This document shows, one piece after another, positions 48,109 through 55,510 of a stretch of DNA of 64,000 nucleotides (position 1 is the first letter of the stretch; the number at the start of each line of letters is the position of its first letter). Source of the stretch: Lactobacillus sp. YT155 (GTDB lineage: Bacteria; Bacillota; Bacilli; Lactobacillales; Lactobacillaceae); contig NZ_JAUKWP010000001.1 in the NCBI RefSeq assembly GCF_030504545.1, forward strand, positions 1-64,000, given 5' to 3'. The notes beneath the pieces are model-generated. The model had not been told where the DNA came from, did no database searches, and was given only the letters and a program-made list of their open reading frames with translations. Made by a program: the position numbers and the translations under genes.

Positions 48109-48879
48109 TTACATAATTAGATCTAAAAATAGTTTATTTAATGGCTCCCATTGGTTGTCACGTTTGTTCGGCATTGATTGCGCATATGCTTCTAATTGAT
48201 CTAAATTCGTATTGATATATTCATCAATTTGCGGATTCTTTCTAATCATCTTAAGCTCGGGAACGTTCATTTTTTTATCCAATAATTCATTAATAATTGG
48301 TTTCAAGGAATCATCTAATTTCGCCTCAACCAAGTCTGTAAATAACATTGGTGGATTTGTATGATTCTCAACCACCCATTTACCAGCTAGAATTGCTCTT
48401 AAAACATAGAAATATTTCTTGATGCGAATCATATGCTCGCCATTTTGTACAAATTCTTTATTATTACCACTTGCCATATGCCAGTAGCTATAGAGTGTTT
48501 TTTTATCTGAGAAATACTGTGGCAATATTTCTCTCATCTTATCGGCTTTTTCAGTTTTGTAATAAACAATTGGTGAAGCAAACCACTCAAAAATTGTAGC
48601 GTTAGAGCGATACAGTAACTGCAAGGCTTTTCGTAAATCCCAGCCGTTGATATCTAGCGTTTCATCTAATTGCCATTCGATAACATCCCTAATGCCTTCT
48701 AACTTCAAATAATCAGCAGGCTTACGAGTATATATGAATCTGACATCGTAGTCACTATCAGGAGAATCAAATCCCCAAGCACGGCTACCTGATTCAATAG
48801 CCATAATTACTTCAACATTTTCAACCGCTTCAATCTCTTTAATTTTGGCTTGTACAAGTTCTTGCATCTTATTATCCAT
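48109..48879 (-). CDS. Nucleotidyltransferase (RlaP/YcgL-like)
   Basis: 256 residues. N-terminal polymerase-beta fold with IESGSRAWGFDSPDSDYDVRF (residues 28-48), holding the GS motif and Asp pair that bind metal. Belongs to the COG3541 predicted nucleotidyltransferases. Target unknown (tRNA, RNA repair and protein AMPylation have been suggested for relatives). Operon with the pentapeptide gene. Confidence 0.87.
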   Translation of the reverse strand: MDNKMQELVQAKIKEIEAVENVEVIMAIESGSRAWGFDSPDSDYDVRFIYTRKPADYLKLEGIRDVIEWQLDETLDINGWDLRKALQLLYRSNATIFEWFASPIVYYKTEKADKMREILPQYFSDKKTLYSYWHMASGNNKEFVQNGEHMIRIKKYFYVLRAILAGKWVVENHTNPPMLFTDLVEAKLDDSLKPIINELLDKKMNVPELKMIRKNPQIDEYINTNLDQLEAYAQSMPNKRDNQWEPLNKLFLDLIM

Positions 48880-48917
48880 AAAGGCACCTTCTTTCTAAAT
48901 TAATTATAGCAATAAAA

Positions 48918-48940
48918 AAAGACTTATTTAATAAGTCTTT
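48918..48940 (-). terminator. Terminator after the Eis-like gene
   Basis: The stem AAAGACTTAT / ATAAGTCTTT with T tail. Confidence 0.8.
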
Positions 48941-50083
48941 TTAAAAGTAATCTCGTAATGCTGGTTTCTTTACTGTTAATAATTTTTCTAGTTTATGAAG
49001 TTTATCCGGACTTCCTTGAACTTTGTCAAAGAAATTAAGTTCGGCAAGTGTTTTCTTACCAAAAATAACTTGGCTCAATTCTCGAATATCAATTTGAATA
49101 TCATATTCTGACGAGTCTGTCTTCTCCCCTTGCAGAGTCCAACAACCATCATTTTCTGAAAGAACATTGTCAGTCACTTTGATGATAATATTCTCATCGC
49201 TAGCAAAATATTGCTTGAACAATTCGGAGACGTTCACAATTCTTGCCATCATATATGGTTTGATTTCTAATTTCACTTGTCCAGGTTCAGCGAATAAATC
49301 GAGGTTATTCACTAGAATTGGTGAGTCATATTGTAAAGTTTTGTATGAATTAGCATGACGTTTGATAAATTTCATCAACATCTTAAACGCATTAACATCT
49401 TGATAAATCAATTCTTTGATGGTCATTACATCACCAACTAAGGTGTAAATCAAATAACCAGTCAATTGCTTATTAGCGTTGAAATATTCAACCACTTGCC
49501 AATCTTGCGGACTAGCTGCTAAGAAATCCCACCACCAGTCAGGGCGGATGACTCCACCTTCATCATGTTGAGTCAAATTATGGTATAACTCTTTTAATTC
49601 GGTATCAACTTCGGACAAATTTACCTTAACTAGCTTGCCGTTTGATGCGACTGGGATTTTTGGAAATTTATCAAAAGATATCCGATATCCATAATTGTCA
49701 AAGACATACTCATAACCACATTGACGATAATAACTAAAGGAAAATGGTGCTAAATACGAAAATGTCACACCTTCAGCGTACATATCCTTTAATGCTTGTT
49801 TCAAGATAGTTGTTGCGTTGACTGCTGAAAGATTTTCCGGCAAAGACATTACTTCACCAATTCCATCCATGGAATATTGTTTACCAGCTAGTTGAACTTG
49901 AAATGGTAACCGTAATAAACCCGCAAGAAATTTCCCATCTTCATAGTAGCCGTATGGCTTAACATTCTGATATCTAATTTTGAAATACTCACGTCGTTCT
50001 TGGGTATCCTCACCTTTAAACGACAGTAAGTATGCTTGATAAAAATCTTCAAAGTTCTTATCCGTTAGTCGATAATCTGTCAT
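48941..50083 (-). CDS. Eis-like GNAT acetyltransferase
   Basis: 380 residues. Tandem GNAT domains and a sterol-carrier-like C-terminal part: GIGEVMSLPENLSAVNATTILKQALKD and SYYRQCGYEYVF in the first half. COG4552 family; relatives acetylate aminoglycosides or proteins. Starts 4 bases after mupG-like gene ends. Confidence 0.88.
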   Translation of the reverse strand: MTDYRLTDKNFEDFYQAYLLSFKGEDTQERREYFKIRYQNVKPYGYYEDGKFLAGLLRLPFQVQLAGKQYSMDGIGEVMSLPENLSAVNATTILKQALKDMYAEGVTFSYLAPFSFSYYRQCGYEYVFDNYGYRISFDKFPKIPVASNGKLVKVNLSEVDTELKELYHNLTQHDEGGVIRPDWWWDFLAASPQDWQVVEYFNANKQLTGYLIYTLVGDVMTIKELIYQDVNAFKMLMKFIKRHANSYKTLQYDSPILVNNLDLFAEPGQVKLEIKPYMMARIVNVSELFKQYFASDENIIIKVTDNVLSENDGCWTLQGEKTDSSEYDIQIDIRELSQVIFGKKTLAELNFFDKVQGSPDKLHKLEKLLTVKKPALRDYF

Positions 50084-50086
50084 TTT

Positions 50087-51175
50087 TTACCCTTCTACTA
50101 ATTCAAATTCACTCCAAGTTTTAATTGATGGAATTAGGAATTTTTCTGCGTCAGCAATGTGACCAACAACATTTCTACGTCCATCATTTTCAATATCACA
50201 AAGTGCAATTTGAACTTCCCCTTTATAACGTGAATACTCATCATTAACCACAATCAAGTCACCACGTTTAATATCAGGTACATTATGTTTTGGAAGTGAA
50301 CGATCTGCATATTTCACACGCATCATCGTATCACGAATTAAATAATCTGAGGCATCACCACGATATAAGTGAACATTATCTAGAACAAGTTCTTTTTCTA
50401 AGTCACTAATATCGCTATTCAACTCTACTTTTAATGAAGTAAATTGACTATGGAACACATCTGCAACTTGTTTAAGCTCTTCTTCTGTAGCAAAAGCATT
50501 TCCAATAATTATGTCATCAATCACTCCAAAACTAAGTAAATGTCTCGTCTGCGTATCAACTGGTAGATCACGATCTTTTTCCAAAGTTGGCAAACCTTCA
50601 CTGATTGGCCAAGGACCAAATTTTGCAGTCTGTGAACTGACGAATGCCGCCGTATTAAGATTATAGTCAGAGAAAACTTTTGACCATTTAGCGAAGAATT
50701 CATCACCTAATGCGGTATATTTTTGAGGATAGAAATTATGACAACCTAACAAGTTATTCTTGTCTGGTCCATAAGACATAATGTTATCAACATAGTGAGT
50801 TCCCGCACTCATATTAATTTCAATTTTTAAACCGAAAGGATTTCTTGTCATTCTGGCTTCTTCCTTACCAGTGAAGCCTTCATCTAACCTAACTCCCCAA
50901 ACACCTAAATCTTTGAAGAAAGAAAGATCATCATAGGAAATTCCTAGTTGATCAAATAATGCTGGATTAACATCTAACATTACTTCAAATCCAAGTGAAT
51001 TAGCATAACTTACTATTTCACTAAATTCTTTAACAACACTGTCTTTACCATCACTTATTTCAAGTAATGACATAAAAATTCTTTGGTAACCATATTTAGC
51101 TGCCAATTGTAAATATTCTTGGTTCTCTTTAAATGTACTTTGTTCTGGATAAATTGAAATACCGATACGTCCCAT
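50087..51175 (-). CDS. DUF871/MupG-like phosphosugar hydrolase
   Basis: 362 residues. TIM barrel with GISIYPEQSTFKEN at the start, GVWGVRLDEGF and HNFYPQKYTAL in the middle, and a small C-terminal beta domain, all typical of DUF871. Characterised members (MupG) hydrolyse the MurNAc-6P-GlcNAc bond inside cells during wall recycling. murQ and a MurNAc transporter are not adjacent, so the substrate could differ. Confidence 0.85.
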   Translation of the reverse strand: MGRIGISIYPEQSTFKENQEYLQLAAKYGYQRIFMSLLEISDGKDSVVKEFSEIVSYANSLGFEVMLDVNPALFDQLGISYDDLSFFKDLGVWGVRLDEGFTGKEEARMTRNPFGLKIEINMSAGTHYVDNIMSYGPDKNNLLGCHNFYPQKYTALGDEFFAKWSKVFSDYNLNTAAFVSSQTAKFGPWPISEGLPTLEKDRDLPVDTQTRHLLSFGVIDDIIIGNAFATEEELKQVADVFHSQFTSLKVELNSDISDLEKELVLDNVHLYRGDASDYLIRDTMMRVKYADRSLPKHNVPDIKRGDLIVVNDEYSRYKGEVQIALCDIENDGRRNVVGHIADAEKFLIPSIKTWSEFELVEG

Positions 51176-51200
51176 TTAGTGCCCTCCGATTTAAACAATA

Positions 51201-51233
51201 AAAAGATGGAACAGTTAGTAAATTCCATCTTTT
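51201..51233 (-). terminator. Terminator between PTS IIB and mupG-like genes
   Basis: The stem AAAAGATGGAA / TTCCATCTTTT with T tail, 12 bases after the IIB stop. Confidence 0.8.
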
Positions 51234-51245
51234 AATTATTACTAT

Positions 51246-51557
51246 TTATTTTTCAAGATCTTCAATAGCAGTATTCAAAACTTTTTCACCGTTCATCATA
51301 CCGTAATCTTGCATATTTATAGAAACAACTGGAATATCTAATTTCTTCTTGTAATCTTCTTCCATATATTTAACTTGTGGTCCAAGCATCAAAATATCTG
51401 GATGTTTTTCTTCCAATTTGTTCTCTGCATCTGATGCTCCTGTTGCAAATATTTCTGCATCTAAGCCTTTTGCTTCTGCTGCTTTTTGCATTTTTGTTAC
51501 CAATAAGCTGGTTGACATTCCAGCTGAACATACCAACATAATTGTTTTTTCTGCCAT
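51246..51557 (-). CDS. PTS IIB subunit, lactose/cellobiose class (orphan)
   Basis: 103 residues from ATG 51557 with GGAGG at 5 bases; a start 12 bases up overlaps the ribosome site. Phosphorylated Cys in MLVCSAGMSTSLLVTKM (Cys near residue 9). No IIA or IIC is encoded nearby, so it must use partners elsewhere. Leads the operon, with cre in the leader. Confidence 0.93.
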   Translation of the reverse strand: MAEKTIMLVCSAGMSTSLLVTKMQKAAEAKGLDAEIFATGASDAENKLEEKHPDILMLGPQVKYMEEDYKKKLDIPVVSINMQDYGMMNGEKVLNTAIEDLEK

Positions 51558-51569
51558 AATTACCTCCAT

Positions 51570-51584
51570 TTGTAACCGTTATCA
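51570..51584 (-). promoter_or_regulatory. cre site upstream of the orphan PTS IIB
   Basis: TTGTAACCGTTATCA matches the cre consensus at every fixed base. It lies between the -10 and the ribosome site, a CcpA roadblock position. Confidence 0.75.
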
Positions 51585-51586
51585 TG

Positions 51587-51625
51587 TTATAATACCATTA
51601 TAATTCATGGGTACAAATTTAACAA
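51587..51625 (-). promoter_or_regulatory. Promoter of the PTS IIB gene with palindrome
   Basis: -35 TTGTTA (51620-51625), 17-base spacer, -10 TATAAT (51597-51602). The palindrome TTATAAT-ACC-ATTATAA (51587-51603) covers the -10 and start site and could be the operator for the divergent GntR regulator. Confidence 0.65.
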
Positions 51626-51638
51626 GAAATAACTAACT

Positions 51639-51666
51639 TTGTTATTAAATGTTCTTAAGTTATACT
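51639..51666 (+). promoter_or_regulatory. Promoter of gntR-rpiR
   Basis: -35 TTGTTA (51639-51644), 16-base spacer, -10 TATACT (51661-51666). Its -35 stands 13 bases from the -35 of the divergent IIB promoter, so the two overlap in operator space. No translation start can lie upstream of about 51673. Confidence 0.75.
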
Positions 51667-51695
51667 TAAATAAAGAATTAGTTTTGGGGGTATAC

Positions 51696-52406
51696 ATTAT
51701 TTATCATACAATTGCTGAACAAATCATTGATTCAATCATTACCAAAAAATTCACAACTAAGCTGCCAACTGAAGCACAATTAATGGAATTATATGGCGTT
51801 AGTCGTAATACTATTCGTCGTGCAATTGGGGTTGTTTTTCAGCGAGGATTATTAAAAAGAGTCCAAGGATCAGGATATTTCATTAACGATATTACTCGTG
51901 ATGGAAAACTTGTTGTCAATTTATCTATGGGAGCAGGTGAACCAGTTCGTGATCAAGATACTGGTTTTAAATCAAAAGTTCTTTCATTTAGAGAAATTAC
52001 TGTTGATGAAGAATTCTCCAAAGAATCGAAAATTCCCGTTGGCGAAAAAGTTTACCGAATTATTCGACTTAGATTCTTAAAAGAAAAAATATATTGTTTA
52101 GAAACAGCTCATTACTTGAAATCAGTGGTTCCTTATATTCCTAGAGATGCTGCCAAGAAATCACTATTCAAGTTTATTAAAGAAGCCTATGACCTTGATA
52201 TCACTAATAGTGAAAACTATACTTCAGTAACTTGCCTTGACGAAACTCAAGCAAAAAATCTAGAGAAAAAAGTGGGCTCACAAGAACTCACTTTGACTCA
52301 ATACAGTTACTGCCGCAATAACGTTTTGATGAATTATACTTATACGATTTATGTTTACCCAAATCTTAACTTCTACTTCACCTCAACTCGTAATAACGAA
52401 TCGTAA
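51696..52406 (+). CDS. GntR/HutC-type transcriptional regulator (UTRA domain), probable ATT start
   Basis: 236 residues if translation starts at ATT 51696. Winged helix at residues 3-70 (LPTEAQLMELYGVSRNTIRRAI) and a UTRA effector domain (about 90-236). GGGGG at 51686-51690 lies 5 bases before ATT. Upstream frame codons overlap the promoter, and the first in-frame ATG is inside the helix-turn-helix. TTG at 51684 is the alternative. Likely controls the divergent IIB operon. Confidence 0.85.
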   Translation: MIYHTIAEQIIDSIITKKFTTKLPTEAQLMELYGVSRNTIRRAIGVVFQRGLLKRVQGSGYFINDITRDGKLVVNLSMGAGEPVRDQDTGFKSKVLSFREITVDEEFSKESKIPVGEKVYRIIRLRFLKEKIYCLETAHYLKSVVPYIPRDAAKKSLFKFIKEAYDLDITNSENYTSVTCLDETQAKNLEKKVGSQELTLTQYSYCRNNVLMNYTYTIYVYPNLNFYFTSTRNNES

Positions 52407-52420
52407 TCATGGAGAACTAA

Positions 52421-53224
52421 ATGAACAAGAATATCAATATTTTCAATATTATATCTTCACATTATTCTTCCTTTACTCCTGTAGAGGAAGCTATTGCTGA
52501 CTTCTTCATCAATAAAAACAAACTAGAGAATTTTAATATTAACTATCTTTCAAAAAAAATTAATACCTCTACTTCTTCAATAACAAGATTTGTAAAAAAA
52601 ATAGGTCTGGATAACTACAAAGAATTAATCTATCTCTACAATACTTCCTTAGAGCACCAGAACCTTTCATCGACAATAAGAACAGATATTGCACAAAATT
52701 ATTCCAGCTTAATATATGAATCTGAAAAGAATTTCCGTCCCCACGCTGTAAAAACTTTTTCAAATCTAATTTCCAAGAACAGATACATATGGTTTTGGGG
52801 ACTAGGTTTTAACTCATTTGCGGGTGAAGATTTTTACTTCAAGTTTTTTAGATTTGGAAAAATAATCACAGTTTTGAAAGATCACCATACAATCTTCGCT
52901 TCCTCTCATCAGGTGAAGCCTGGTGATCTCATTATCATTTCATCATTAAGTGGTCAAGATTCCTCACTTATTGAAGGCGCAAAAATTGCTAGTGAAAAAG
53001 GAGCTACTATTTTGGTCATTACTGGAAACGAAGAATCTCCATTAATTGACTATGCAACAGAAACAATATATTGCAGTGCCCTAGACTCTAATCAAAAACT
53101 TGGCCAAGTATCTCCACAAATACCAATTCTCATACAATTAGACATCGTGTACTCTCAATATTATACCGATCACGAAACTATTATCGGTCGAAAATGGGAT
53201 GAATCCGAAAACTTTTTAAATTAA
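52421..53224 (+). CDS. RpiR family regulator (HTH + SIS domain)
   Basis: 267 residues. N-terminal HTH_6 (about 1-77, ISKKINTSTSSITRFVKKIG-type) and a SIS sugar-phosphate domain (about 105-240, LIIISSLSGQDSSLIEGAKIA). MurR-type proteins of this family sense MurNAc-6P, which would fit the neighbouring DUF871/MupG gene. 14 bases after gntR, so co-transcribed. Confidence 0.92.
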   Translation: MNKNINIFNIISSHYSSFTPVEEAIADFFINKNKLENFNINYLSKKINTSTSSITRFVKKIGLDNYKELIYLYNTSLEHQNLSSTIRTDIAQNYSSLIYESEKNFRPHAVKTFSNLISKNRYIWFWGLGFNSFAGEDFYFKFFRFGKIITVLKDHHTIFASSHQVKPGDLIIISSLSGQDSSLIEGAKIASEKGATILVITGNEESPLIDYATETIYCSALDSNQKLGQVSPQIPILIQLDIVYSQYYTDHETIIGRKWDESENFLN

Positions 53225-53240
53225 ACTTTACCCATTATTA

Positions 53241-53275
53241 AAAAAAGACTGACAATTAAAATGTCAGCCTTTTTT
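53241..53275. terminator. Bidirectional terminator after rpiR and the ROK gene
   Basis: The stem AAGACTGACA / TGTCAGCCTT with loop ATTAAA and T runs on both sides. Confidence 0.8.
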
Positions 53276-53276
53276 A

Positions 53277-54104
53277 TTAGTTATTATAGGCAACCACTGC
53301 CCCTATCAAGTTGGCATCATTTTGATACTTACAAGGTTTCACATTAATCTCAATTTCTTCATAACCACGTGAATGCAAGTGCTCATTCGCACACTTTTGA
53401 ATTCTCTCAACTAAATTATGATTTTGAGACATCCCTCCACCTAAAACAAACATCTCCGGATCAATAATCACTTGAATATTGAAAATCATTTGACCCATAG
53501 TTTCAACGAATTCTTCAATTAGTTTTTGAGCTTTTTCATCAGTCATCTCAACTAAATCCTTGCCCGAAACTTGATTCGTACTGTTTTTATTGTATTTAAT
53601 AGCTTGATTTACTAGAGTAAATTCTCCAACAATGTCCTTGCCGGTTTCAATCATCCCATATTCACCAGCAATCAAATGATGTCCAGAGAGAATTTTGTCC
53701 TCATGAACAAAAGCTCCACCAATTCCAGTTCCAATCACAATGAAAGCACTAGAATCTGTTCCTTTGGCAACGCCATATTTTGATTCACATAACGCTGCAC
53801 AGTTGGCATCATTTTCAATTGTTACATGATGACCTAGTTCTTTTTCTAAAATTTTGACAAATTCAATTTCATGAATGTAAGGAACTGCGCTTAATCCAGT
53901 GATACGTCCTTCATTTTTATGCACAATCCCCGGGCAACTTATTGCTACACCTTCAATATCTTGAGTCCCAAGATATGACTTCATCTGAGCAATCATTTCA
54001 TCTAGGTTATCAGGTGTTTCAAAACTCTCATGATTTGTTACTTTTTCATTCTGCCAAATTCCACACTTAACAGATGTTCCACCAATATCAAAACAAGCTA
54101 GCAT
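53277..54104 (-). CDS. ROK family sugar kinase
   Basis: 275 residues. ATP site FDIGGTSVKCG (residues 4-14), GTGIGGA and a catalytic Asp in ENDANCAA (about residues 98-105). It lacks the CxCGxxGCxE zinc motif of most ROK kinases, as do BglK-type beta-glucoside kinases. It could phosphorylate the free sugar released by the GH38/GH1 enzymes. Last gene of the mannosidase operon. Confidence 0.9.
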   Translation of the reverse strand: MLACFDIGGTSVKCGIWQNEKVTNHESFETPDNLDEMIAQMKSYLGTQDIEGVAISCPGIVHKNEGRITGLSAVPYIHEIEFVKILEKELGHHVTIENDANCAALCESKYGVAKGTDSSAFIVIGTGIGGAFVHEDKILSGHHLIAGEYGMIETGKDIVGEFTLVNQAIKYNKNSTNQVSGKDLVEMTDEKAQKLIEEFVETMGQMIFNIQVIIDPEMFVLGGGMSQNHNLVERIQKCANEHLHSRGYEEIEINVKPCKYQNDANLIGAVVAYNN

Positions 54105-54125
54105 ATTTTTCCACCTCTTTTAAAT

Positions 54126-55508
54126 TTAGTCAAAACCATTATTCTGAGCTAATTCACGATACCATAGACCACTCTTCTTAATTGTTCTTGAATAGTCGTT
54201 CAAATCAACACGATAAAAACCATAGCGATTTTTATATCCATTCAGCCAAGACCAACAATCTATAAAGGTCCAAGTATGATAACCAATACAGTTTGAGCCC
54301 TCTTCAATAGCTTTATTCAATTGAGCTAAATGTTCCTTCATAAAGTCAATTCGATAGTCGTCTTCAATCATGCCGTCTGCATTCATGAAACGTTCTTCGT
54401 CAGCAACACCCATTCCATTTTCAGAAATATACCATGGTTTATCAGACAATTTGTCGATGGTCTTGGCAATATCATAGATAGCTTCTGGATATATTTCCCA
54501 ACCACGATAAGGATTAATTCGACGTTCTTTCCATTCATAATTAGCGTAAAGATCACTCGGATCTTCAATTTTTTCAGCGTGTTTTAATGGGGCTTGGACT
54601 CTAATTGGTTGATAATAATTAACCCCTAAGAAATCTACTTCACAATATTTAATAATTTCAGCATCGAAATGAATTTGGTCATAATCAATTAGGTCACTTT
54701 GTTTCAAAAGCGCAACTAATTCATCATTGATTTTTCCAGACAACGCTGGTGTTAAGAAACTATAGATATTTAATAGATCAGCATTTTTAGCAGCTAACTT
54801 ATCAGCTGCAGCTTCACTCTTAGGATATGCAGGTGTTAGGTTCAAGATTATTCCAATTTTAGCAGTATTCGCATATTCACTATCTTTCAAAGCCTTGACA
54901 GCTTTAGCATGAGCCAATAGTGTATTGTAACCTACTGTGATAGCTTTTTTAAAATCATGGATTGCTGGATAATGATAGCCATGCAAATATGCCATTTCAA
55001 TATGCACTAGAGGCTCATTGAAGGTTGTCCAATTTTGAATTTGGTCGCCAAAAAGTTCAAAACACTTCTCAGCATAAAATTGAAAATAATCAGATGATTG
55101 AGAGTTCTCCCAGCCACCTTTTTCCATTAACCACCAAGGCATATCAAAGTGGAACAAATTAATAATTGGCTTGATATCGTTTTGAAGTAATTCATTGAAA
55201 TAGTCACGATAAAAATCAACCGCTTCTTGATTAACCGTCTTTCCATCTGGAAGAAGACGTGCCCAAGAAATTGATGTTCTAAAAGAATTAAAACCAAGTT
55301 CTTTCATTCTTTGAACGTCTTCTTTGTAATGATCATAAAGCATTGAAGTGTTTTCAGGACCTTCATTGTTATAGAACTTCTCAGGATTCATTTCAAACCA
55401 TTTATCCCAAGTAGTTGCTGATTTTCCGTTCTCAAGTGAATGTCCTTCTGATTGTGGGGCCGATGTTGCAGCACCCCACATGAAATTCTTAGGGAAATTG
55501 TATTGCAT
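54126..55508 (-). CDS. GH1 family glycosidase
   Basis: 460 residues. NFMWGAATSAPQSEG start, acid/base in TFNEPL (about residue 164) and nucleophile in SENGMG (about 365). It is not close to bglA in the window (start and active-site regions differ). A cytosolic beta-glucosidase, or 6-phospho-beta-glycosidase given the PTS. 3 bases after the GH38 gene. Confidence 0.92.
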   Translation of the reverse strand: MQYNFPKNFMWGAATSAPQSEGHSLENGKSATTWDKWFEMNPEKFYNNEGPENTSMLYDHYKEDVQRMKELGFNSFRTSISWARLLPDGKTVNQEAVDFYRDYFNELLQNDIKPIINLFHFDMPWWLMEKGGWENSQSSDYFQFYAEKCFELFGDQIQNWTTFNEPLVHIEMAYLHGYHYPAIHDFKKAITVGYNTLLAHAKAVKALKDSEYANTAKIGIILNLTPAYPKSEAAADKLAAKNADLLNIYSFLTPALSGKINDELVALLKQSDLIDYDQIHFDAEIIKYCEVDFLGVNYYQPIRVQAPLKHAEKIEDPSDLYANYEWKERRINPYRGWEIYPEAIYDIAKTIDKLSDKPWYISENGMGVADEERFMNADGMIEDDYRIDFMKEHLAQLNKAIEEGSNCIGYHTWTFIDCWSWLNGYKNRYGFYRVDLNDYSRTIKKSGLWYRELAQNNGFD

Positions 55509-55510
55509 AG

